Of a DNA stretch of 64,000 nucleotides, positions 58,334 through 64,000 are shown piece by piece. A program made the position numbers and the translations under genes. The stretch's first letter is position 1, and each line of letters opens with the position of its first letter. The notes under the pieces were generated by a model. The model was not told the origin of the DNA. It ran no database searches and was given only the letters and a program-made list of their open reading frames with translations. Origin of the DNA: CAVORB01 sp963698495. GTDB lineage: Bacteria; Pseudomonadota; Gammaproteobacteria; Chromatiales; Chromatiaceae. Location: contig CAVORB010000011.1 in assembly GCA_963698495.1 (NCBI GenBank), positions 186,001-250,000 on the forward strand, read 5' to 3'.

Positions 58334-58906
58334 ATGCCCGCTCGCGGTCAACTGCGACTGATCGCGGGCCGCTACCGGGGCCGGCGGTTGCCGGTGCCCG
58401 AGCAGCAGGGCCTGCGTCCGACTTCCGATCGCGTGCGCGAAACCCTGTTCAATTGGCTGGCCCCCGCCGTCACCGGTGCCCGTTGCCTGGATCTCTTCGC
58501 GGGCAGCGGGGCACTCGGGTTCGAGGCCGCGTCCCGCGGCGCGCGCGAGGTGGTCATGGTCGAGCGGGCGCCCGGCGTGGTCCGCGTGCTGGAGGCCAAC
58601 GCCCGCGTCCTCGGTGCTCCCGAGGTCCGGGTCGAGCACGCGGACGCGCTCGCCTGGCTTGCCGCCGGCGGACCGGCGTTCGACATCGTGTTCCTCGATC
58701 CGCCCTTCGCCGGCGGCCTGCTCGCGCCGGCCTGCGACCTGCTCGAACGCAATGGCTGGCTTGCCAACGGTGCCTACGTGTACCTCGAAGCGGCCGCGGT
58801 CGATCCGCCGCCGCGGCTGCCGAAGCGCTGGCAGCTGATCCGGGAGAAGCGGGCGGGTCAGGTCCGGTACGCTCTCGCGCGTGCCGATACCGCGGCCCCG
58901 ATGTGA
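58334..58906 (+). CDS. rsmD: 16S rRNA (guanine(966)-N(2))-methyltransferase
   Basis: 190 residues. Family start RLIAGRYRGRRLPVPEQQGLRPTSDRVRETLFNWL, SAM loop CLDLFAGSGALGFEAASRGA, acidic EVVMVERAP, catalytic FDIVFLDPPFAGGLL. It methylates G966 in the small ribosomal subunit. coaD follows 48 bp later, the common arrangement. Confidence 0.96.
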   Translation: MPARGQLRLIAGRYRGRRLPVPEQQGLRPTSDRVRETLFNWLAPAVTGARCLDLFAGSGALGFEAASRGAREVVMVERAPGVVRVLEANARVLGAPEVRVEHADALAWLAAGGPAFDIVFLDPPFAGGLLAPACDLLERNGWLANGAYVYLEAAAVDPPPRLPKRWQLIREKRAGQVRYALARADTAAPM

Positions 58907-58954
58907 CAGCCCTCTGTTATCCTTCGGAGAAACCAGTCACCGTTGGAGGTCAAC

Positions 58955-59431
58955 TTGCGCAGCGTGGTCTATCCGGGAACCTTCGACCCCATCACCAACG
59001 GCCACAGCGATCTCATTCAACGGGCGGCCTCGCTGTTCGACCGGGTGGTGGTGGCGGTGGCCGAGGACACCGCCAAGGCCCCCGTCTTCGACACCGCCCA
59101 TCGGGTGGCGCTCGCCCGGGGCGTTCTCGATCATCTGCCCCAGGTGGTGATCACGCCCTTCTCGGGGCTGCTGGTCGCCTTTGCCCGTAGTCAGGGCATC
59201 GATGTCATCATGCGCGGACTGCGGGCGGTTTCGGACTTCGAGTACGAGTTCCAGCTCGCGGGCATGAACCGGCGCATGGCTCCTGACATCGAGACCTTGT
59301 TCCTCACTCCGGCGGAGCAATATTCCTACATATCCTCGTCCCTGGTGCGCGAGATCGCCCGTCTGGGCGGGGACGTGTCGAGCTTCGTCTCCCCCGCGGT
59401 GCAGGCTGCATTGCGGGAGCGGTTTGGGTAA
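58955..59431 (+). CDS. coaD: Phosphopantetheine adenylyltransferase
   Basis: 158 residues. Nucleotidyltransferase motifs YPGTFDPITNGHSDLIQRA (TxGH-type), GLRAVSDFEYEFQLAGMNRRMAPDIETLFL, and ISSSLVREIARLGGDVSSFV. It catalyses the penultimate step of coenzyme A synthesis. The start is a TTG (MRSVVYPGTF) four bases after GGAGGT; a TTG 12 bases earlier would place that ribosome site inside the gene, and GTG at 58964 is a weaker alternative. Confidence 0.95.
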   Translation: MRSVVYPGTFDPITNGHSDLIQRAASLFDRVVVAVAEDTAKAPVFDTAHRVALARGVLDHLPQVVITPFSGLLVAFARSQGIDVIMRGLRAVSDFEYEFQLAGMNRRMAPDIETLFLTPAEQYSYISSSLVREIARLGGDVSSFVSPAVQAALRERFG

Positions 59432-59482
59432 CATTCGCATCCGGCGGGCCTCGGCCAAATCTTTGACCTCAGGAGTACCATC

Positions 59483-59737
59483 ATGGCGCTGTATATCACC
59501 GATGAGTGCATCAACTGCGATGTGTGTGAGCCGGAGTGTCCCAACGGGGCCATCTCGCAGGGCGACGAGATCTACGTCATCGATCCCAAGCTGTGCACCG
59601 AGTGCGTGGGTCACTACGAGACCTCCCAGTGCGTCGAGGTCTGCCCCGTGGACTGCATCCTCAAGGATCCGGACCACGAGGAGAGCGAGGACGAGCTGAT
59701 GGAGAAGTACAAGCAGATCACGGGGGAAGAGGCTTGA
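59483..59737 (+). CDS. YfhL-type 2[4Fe-4S] ferredoxin
   Basis: 84 residues: MALYITDECINCDVCEPECPNGAI for the first cluster-binding run, then CTECVGHYETSQCVEVCPVDCI, with the extended inter-cysteine loop and the acidic C-terminal helix (DEELMEKYKQI-like) of the YfhL/Allochromatium ferredoxin group. A small cytosolic electron carrier. Its location right after coaD is conserved. The ribosome site AGGAGT is well placed. Confidence 0.96.
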   Translation: MALYITDECINCDVCEPECPNGAISQGDEIYVIDPKLCTECVGHYETSQCVEVCPVDCILKDPDHEESEDELMEKYKQITGEEA

Positions 59738-59747
59738 GGTCCGGCTC

Positions 59748-61436
59748 TTGAAAGCTCGCCCGAAGGCTCCTTCGCGGAGCCTTTTTTATCTCCTGCTTCT
59801 CGCCCTGTCGTGGTGGGCTGCGGCATCCGCTCTCGCGGACGATCGCCCGCCGGCGGCCGCCATCGCCAGCGCGCACCCGCTGGCGACCGCCGCCGGTTTC
59901 GAGATCCTGGAGGCCGGCGGCAACGCCTTTGACGCCGCGGTCGCGGTCAGTGCCGCGCTGGCCGTGGTGGAGCCCTATTCATCCGGGCTTGGCGGCGGCG
60001 GCTTCTGGTTGCTGCATCGGGCGGAAGACGGGTTCCAGGTCATGCTCGACGGCCGCGAGCGCGCGCCGCTTGCCGCTGGGCGGGACATGTACCTGAATGC
60101 GGAGGGCGAGTTCGTCTCCGATCTCTCCCTGAACGGGCCGCTGGCGGCCGGAATCCCCGGCGAGCCGGCCGCCCTCGTCCACTTGTCCGAGCAGTACGGT
60201 CGCCTGCCCCTGGAGCGCTCGCTCCAACCGGCCATCGCCCTCGCCCGGGAAGGCTTCGAGGTCAACCGGCGTTACCGCGAGCTCGCCGGCTGGCGGGCCG
60301 AGGTGCTGCGCCGCTGGCCGTCCTCCTCCGGGCTGTTCTTGCGCGAGGGGGAGGTGCCGGCGGAGGGAACCCTGATCCGCCAGCCTGAGCTGGCCGCCAC
60401 CCTGGAACGCATCGCTCGCGACGGGCGGGACGGCTTCTATTCCGGACCTACCGCCGCGGCGCTGGTGTCGGGCGTGCGCGCCGCGGGTGGGATCTGGACT
60501 TTGGAGGACCTGACCTCGTACCGGGTGGTCGAGCGGGAGCCGATCGTTGGCGGCTATCGCGGCTGGCGGGTGGTGAGCGCCGCGCCGCCCTCGTCCGGCG
60601 GGGTGCTGCTGGTGCAGATGCTCAATATGCTCTCGGGCTACGAGGTTGGGGACCTTTCAGACGCGGACCGTGCCCATTTGCTGACCGAGGTGATGCGCCG
60701 CGCCTACCGCGACCGCGCCCTGTGGCTGGGTGACCCGGATTTCGTCGCCATGCCCCTGGAGCGCCTCACGCACCCCTATTACGCGGCCGGCCTGGCGAGG
60801 GACATCCGGCTCGACCGGGCGACCCCGAGCCAGCCCGAGCCGACGGAGGGCGAGGGCGCGGATACCACGCACTTCTCGATCCTCGACCGCGAAGGCAACC
60901 GCGTTGCGGCCACCCTGAGCATCAACTACCCCTTCGGATCGGCATTCGTGCCGCCCGGTACCGGCGTTCTGCTCAACGATGAGATGGACGACTTCTCGGC
61001 CCGCCCCGGCGTGCCCAACGCCTATGGGCTCGTCGGCGGGGAGGCGAATGCCATCGCACCCGGCAAGCGCATGCTCTCGAGCATGACGCCCACCTTCGTT
61101 GAGTCGCAGCGCGGCGTGGCGGTCCTCGGCACGCCCGGCGGGAGCCGCATCATCACCATGGTCCTGCGGTCGGTCCTGTCCCTCGACGCCGGGGAAGACC
61201 CGTCGCGGTGGGTTGCGAAACCGCGCTTTCACCACCAATTCCTGCCCGACGAGATTCAACACGAGCCGGCGGCCTTCGAGCCCGCCGACGCGCGGTCTCT
61301 AAAACGCAGAGGCCATCGGTTGCGAGAGATCGAGGATGGATTCGGCGACATGCAGGCGGTGTACTGGGACCGGACCGGTAACCGCGTGCTTGGCGCCAGT
61401 GATCCCCGCGGTGTCGGCGCGGCCGAGGTGAGATAG
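59748..61436 (+). CDS. ggt: Gamma-glutamyltransferase
   Basis: 562 residues, an Ntn hydrolase precursor exported by a signal peptide (KARPKAPSRSLFYLLLLALSWWAAASALA). Large-subunit motifs: ASAHPLATAAGFEILEAGGNAFDAAVAVSAALAVVEPYSSGLGGGGFWL, DGRERAPLAA, GIPGEPAALVHL. The autocleavage/nucleophile Thr373 lies in GADTTHFSILD. The small subunit has NDEMDDFS, GGEANAIAPGKRMLSSMTPTFV and GTPGGSRIITMVL. It hydrolyses or transfers gamma-glutamyl groups from glutathione in the periplasm. No ATG fits; I use TTG 59748, eight bases after GAGG. A terminator-like hairpin lies within the signal-peptide codons. Confidence 0.94.
   Translation: MKARPKAPSRSLFYLLLLALSWWAAASALADDRPPAAAIASAHPLATAAGFEILEAGGNAFDAAVAVSAALAVVEPYSSGLGGGGFWLLHRAEDGFQVMLDGRERAPLAAGRDMYLNAEGEFVSDLSLNGPLAAGIPGEPAALVHLSEQYGRLPLERSLQPAIALAREGFEVNRRYRELAGWRAEVLRRWPSSSGLFLREGEVPAEGTLIRQPELAATLERIARDGRDGFYSGPTAAALVSGVRAAGGIWTLEDLTSYRVVEREPIVGGYRGWRVVSAAPPSSGGVLLVQMLNMLSGYEVGDLSDADRAHLLTEVMRRAYRDRALWLGDPDFVAMPLERLTHPYYAAGLARDIRLDRATPSQPEPTEGEGADTTHFSILDREGNRVAATLSINYPFGSAFVPPGTGVLLNDEMDDFSARPGVPNAYGLVGGEANAIAPGKRMLSSMTPTFVESQRGVAVLGTPGGSRIITMVLRSVLSLDAGEDPSRWVAKPRFHHQFLPDEIQHEPAAFEPADARSLKRRGHRLREIEDGFGDMQAVYWDRTGNRVLGASDPRGVGAAEVR
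59763..59787 (+). terminator. Intrinsic terminator-like hairpin inside the 5' end of ggt
   Basis: Stem AAGGCTCC / GGAGCCTT, loop TTCGC, followed by a T-run (six T at 59782-59787, two of them in the stem). It could end ferredoxin transcripts 26 bp past that stop, yet it lies in codons 6-14 of the best ggt frame, so ggt would need read-through (attenuation). Confidence 0.7.
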
Positions 61437-61484
61437 ATCATCCGGCCCGACCGACCTGTCGCGGGCCTATTGGAGAGAAAATCG

Positions 61485-62345
61485 ATGAAGATCAAGAGTC
61501 TGTTCGCTTTCGTGTTTGCCCTGCTGGCCGCGACCCTGATTACGCTGCCGGAAGCGGAGGCAAAGCGCTTCGGCGGCGGCATGAACCTGGGAAAGCAATA
61601 CAGCATGCCGCGCAGCGCGCCTCGCCCGGCGCAGACGCAGCAGCCGGCGGCGGCCTCGTCGCGGCCCGCCGCGCCGGCCGCGAGCGGCGCCAGCCGCTGG
61701 CTCGGCCCCCTGGCCGGGCTTGCCGCCGGGGGCCTGCTCGCCTCGCTGTTCTTCGGCGACGCATTCGAGGGGCTGCAGATATTCGACGTCCTCTTGTTCG
61801 TCGCGCTCCTCGCAGGTGGCGTGATGCTGTTTCGCGCCATGCGCCGTGGTGCGCCGTCCATTGCGGGGGCGGGCGCTCACGGCGGGTCCGTCGCCGCTGG
61901 TGGCAGGCCCGACGCCGACCTGAGTCACTCTGCGTCGCTGTCCGCACCCGCCGGGTCGGGAGAGGGCGAGGCGCCGATCTGGTTCGACGGTCCGGCTTTC
62001 GTGGAGGGCGCCAAGACCCACTTCATCCGCCTGCAGGCGGCCTGGGACCAGGCCGATTTCCGCGACATACGGGAGTACACAGCGCCGCAGCTGTTCGCGG
62101 AGCTCAAGCGAGAACGCGAGCGTCTGGGGCCGGAGGCCCAGTTCACCGAGGTGGTGACCCTCAACGCCGAGCTCATGGGTGTGCAGCGTCACGGCGATCA
62201 GGCCGTCGCCAGCATCCGCTTCTCGGGGCTCGTGCGTGAGGAGGAGAGTGCCGCCGCGCATCCCGTCAGCGAGATCTGGCACGTCGAGCACGCCTGGGAC
62301 AGCCGCGAGGGAGACTGGCTCATCGTCGGCATCCAGCAAGCCTAG
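61485..62345 (+). CDS. Tim44-like domain membrane protein
   Basis: 286 residues. A cleavable or anchoring N-terminal helix (MKIKSLFAFVFALLAATLITLPEAEA) is followed by KRFGGGMNLGKQYSM, a Pro/Ala/Gln-rich linker, then two further helices (LGPLAGLAAGGLLASLFFG, IFDVLLFVALLAGGVMLFRAM). The C-terminal Tim44-like domain runs from about residue 165 (FVEGAKTHFIRLQAAWDQADFRDIREYTAPQLFAELKRERE...EIWHVEHAWDSREGDWLIVGIQQ). Bacterial homologues are inner-membrane proteins of unknown function. GGAGAG precedes the ATG. Converges on mutM. Confidence 0.92.
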   Translation: MKIKSLFAFVFALLAATLITLPEAEAKRFGGGMNLGKQYSMPRSAPRPAQTQQPAAASSRPAAPAASGASRWLGPLAGLAAGGLLASLFFGDAFEGLQIFDVLLFVALLAGGVMLFRAMRRGAPSIAGAGAHGGSVAAGGRPDADLSHSASLSAPAGSGEGEAPIWFDGPAFVEGAKTHFIRLQAAWDQADFRDIREYTAPQLFAELKRERERLGPEAQFTEVVTLNAELMGVQRHGDQAVASIRFSGLVREEESAAAHPVSEIWHVEHAWDSREGDWLIVGIQQA

Positions 62346-62355
62346 CGAGAGCTGC

Positions 62356-63171
62356 TCAGCGCTGGCAGCGCGGGCAGAAGAAGCTGGAGCGCTGCCCGAT
62401 CCGCCGCTGGCGGATCGGCTGTCCGCATAGCCGGCAGGGCTCGCCGGCGCGTCCGTAGACCTTGAGCGAGATGGCGAAATAGCCGGGGCTGCCGTCCTCC
62501 TGGACGAAGTCCCGCAAGGTGGTGCCGCCCTGTTCGATGGCGCTCGTCAGCACCTGACGGATGGCCTCGGCGAGTCGCTGGTAGCGGTCCCGGCCGACGC
62601 GGTTACAGGGCCGGGACGGATGGATCCCCGCGGCGTAGAGGGACTCGCTGGCGTAGATGTTGCCCACCCCCACCACGACCTTCGCGTCCATGATGAAGGT
62701 CTTGATCGCCGCTCGCCGGTCCCTGGATCGCGCGTAGAGGTAGTCGCCGTCGAAGCCCGGCTCCAGCGGCTCCGGACCGAGGTGGCGGAGCAGGATGTGA
62801 CGCTCCGCTGGCCCCGGCGTCCACAGGAAGACGCCGAACCGGCGGGGGTCGCGCAGGCGCAGGCAGCGCCCGCCGTCCAGCCACAGGTCGATGTGATCGT
62901 GCGCGCCCGCGGGCGTGTCCGCCGCCTGCACCCGCAGGCTGCCGGACATGCCCAGGTGGATCATGAGCGCTCCGCGTTCGAGATCCAGCAGCAGGTACTT
63001 GCCGCGCCGGCGCAGCCCCCGTACCCGCTGGCCCTCGACCTCCTTCTCGATGCCGTCCGCAACGGGCAGTCGCAGCCGCCGATCCCGTACCACGAGCTCG
63101 GTGATGTGCCTGCCCTCCAGGTGGGGGGCGATGCCGCGCAGCGTGGTCTCGACCTCCGGCAGCTCGGGCAT
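62356..63171 (-). CDS. mutM: Formamidopyrimidine-DNA glycosylase
   Basis: 271 residues. Catalytic Pro/Glu in the N-terminal PELPEVETTLRGI, catalytic Lys in RRRGKYLLLD, the H2TH region KVVVGVGNIYASESLYAAGIHPSRP, and a C-terminal Cys4 zinc finger (CRLCGQPI...RSSFFCPRCQ). It excises 8-oxoguanine and formamidopyrimidines and nicks the abasic site. All key residues are present. It follows the DUF4340 gene by 7 bp. Confidence 0.97.
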   Translation of the reverse strand: MPELPEVETTLRGIAPHLEGRHITELVVRDRRLRLPVADGIEKEVEGQRVRGLRRRGKYLLLDLERGALMIHLGMSGSLRVQAADTPAGAHDHIDLWLDGGRCLRLRDPRRFGVFLWTPGPAERHILLRHLGPEPLEPGFDGDYLYARSRDRRAAIKTFIMDAKVVVGVGNIYASESLYAAGIHPSRPCNRVGRDRYQRLAEAIRQVLTSAIEQGGTTLRDFVQEDGSPGYFAISLKVYGRAGEPCRLCGQPIRQRRIGQRSSFFCPRCQR

Positions 63172-63178
63172 GACTCGC

Positions 63179-63985
63179 CTACTCGGTCGGCGCGGGAATG
63201 GCGCCGGCCTCCCCGGCAGGCGCCGGAGCCTCCTCGCCCAGCGCCCAGAACGGCGGCTCGCCGAGCAGATAGCGCAAGCGCAGGTCGAGGCGGGTCCACA
63301 CTCGGGCGTCCTCGGAGATCAGAAAACGCAGACCGGAGCCGCCCTCGAGGGGCTCCAGGGAAAGCACCCGCCCCGAGATCTCCTCCCCCAGGGGCTCCAC
63401 CCGCTCCGCGGTCAGGTCGACGAGCTCCTTTAGTGCCGCGTCGGATAGGGGCTCCCCGTTCAGAGCGCCGGCCCCGGGCCGGAATCCGGGCGGCAGCAGG
63501 CGGCGCGCGACATAGTCCTCCGCGGCGGCGAGCAGGTGATGCTGGAAACCGTCGTCGATCAGGTGGATCCGGTCGCCGATCGCGACGTAACGGCGTTCGC
63601 CGACGGGGTCCGTGTCGCCGAGACGCAGCTCGAGCCCGTCCAGTGTCAGGCGAGCGCGCCCGGGGTCGAGGCCGAGTCCCTCGGTGCCCGGGGGGTTCGG
63701 GAGGGTGCGGTGGACCATCGTGGCGGCGATGCGCACGAGCTGATCCACGCGGCTCGCGTCCGCGGTTACCTCGTACGGGGCCTGCATGCGCCAGCCTTGC
63801 GGCGTTCTGGCGAGTCGCATCTCCGGCTCACCCGGCCGGTCGAGGACGATCTCGGCGATCTGGTCCGGATCGAGTCCGGTCAGGGTCGAGATGCGCTCGC
63901 TCACCTCGAGCTCGCGGCGAACCAGGGTCGCGAGGACGGCGACGAGGATGAGGAGCAGCAGATTGAGGGCCCAGCGCCTGCTCAT
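63179..63985 (-). CDS. DUF4340 domain protein, N-terminally anchored
   Basis: 268 residues. One N-terminal membrane helix (WALNLLLLILVAVLATLVRREL) is followed by a repetitive beta-rich part (GLDPDQIAEIVLDRPGEPEMRLARTPQGWRMQAPYEVTADASRVDQLVRIAATM, then DGLELRLGDTDPVGERRYVAIGDRIHLIDDGFQHHLLAAAEDYVARRL) typical of DUF4340. Such proteins usually follow a gliding-type ABC transporter with a GldG protein. The last bases of the window are consistent with this: an open frame ending TGA overlaps this ATG as ATGA. Confidence 0.88.
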   Translation of the reverse strand: MSRRWALNLLLLILVAVLATLVRRELEVSERISTLTGLDPDQIAEIVLDRPGEPEMRLARTPQGWRMQAPYEVTADASRVDQLVRIAATMVHRTLPNPPGTEGLGLDPGRARLTLDGLELRLGDTDPVGERRYVAIGDRIHLIDDGFQHHLLAAAEDYVARRLLPPGFRPGAGALNGEPLSDAALKELVDLTAERVEPLGEEISGRVLSLEPLEGGSGLRFLISEDARVWTRLDLRLRYLLGEPPFWALGEEAPAPAGEAGAIPAPTE

Positions 63986-64000
63986 GATGCTACTCCCGCT
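63982..64000 (-). CDS. Possible last codons of an upstream gene (cut by the window edge)
   Basis: The minus strand reads GCG GGA GTA GCA TCA TGA, an open frame whose stop overlaps the DUF4340 start by four bases. This fits a coupled upstream partner, possibly GldG-like, but only five codons are visible. Confidence 0.25.

Overview
This is a GC-rich (roughly two thirds G+C by eye) chromosomal segment of a gammaproteobacterium, most likely Chromatiales/Ectothiorhodospiraceae-like. The taxonomic guess rests on gene order and protein character: dprA-smg-topA-tsaC beside def-fmt-rsmB-DUF4390-ntrY-ntrX-trkA-trkH, ftsY-ftsE-ftsX-rpoH, and M16 pair-rsmD-coaD-YfhL ferredoxin-mutM. No rRNA, tRNA, CRISPR array, insertion sequence or phage gene was seen.

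Layout. 0-1.6 kb: end of an oligopeptidase A gene, a CNP1-like secreted protein and a gamma-carbonic anhydrase. 1.6-15.7 kb: the most distinctive region, with two versions of the ATP-grasp / alpha-E / transglutaminase module. One is an ATP-grasp-alpha-E fusion plus a transglutaminase; the other is three separate genes whose transglutaminase has lost its catalytic Cys. A transglutaminase-DUF2126 gene broken by two frameshifts follows. Between the modules lie a TPR protein, a lone receiver-domain protein, an ECF sigma factor, a sigma-54 activator and a 51-residue membrane peptide with its own promoter, operator and terminator. 16-21 kb: two tiny genes and an RND efflux operon with a frameshifted pump gene. 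Its promoter carries a dyad of the same form as the one before the membrane peptide. 21-29.7 kb: ttcA, a lipase and the tsaC-topA-smg-dprA-LysM block (dprA is frameshifted). 29.9-39.9 kb: the co-directional def to trkH cluster (translation start, rRNA methylation, NtrYX signalling, potassium uptake). 40-43 kb: PQQ-type sugar dehydrogenase, patatin, and a lytic-transglycosylase lipoprotein. 43.5-51 kb: one enormous LamG-domain gene, probably a single ~2,480-codon gene, now broken near its middle. 51.4-55 kb: rpoH and ftsXEY. 55.6-64 kb: M16 peptidases, rsmD, coaD, ferredoxin, gamma-glutamyltransferase, Tim44-like protein, mutM and a DUF4340 protein.

How the genes work together. Most blocks are housekeeping. 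The 1.6-15.7 kb region looks like a peptide or isopeptide synthesis/processing system: ATP-grasp ligases would form amide bonds, transglutaminase-fold proteins would cut or transfer them, and alpha-E and DUF2126 proteins would be partners. Its substrate is unknown. Four genes or gene pairs (DUF2126, RND pump, dprA, LamG) carry frameshifts. Because two of these are normally well-conserved genes, assembly indels are as likely as real decay and should be settled first from raw reads.
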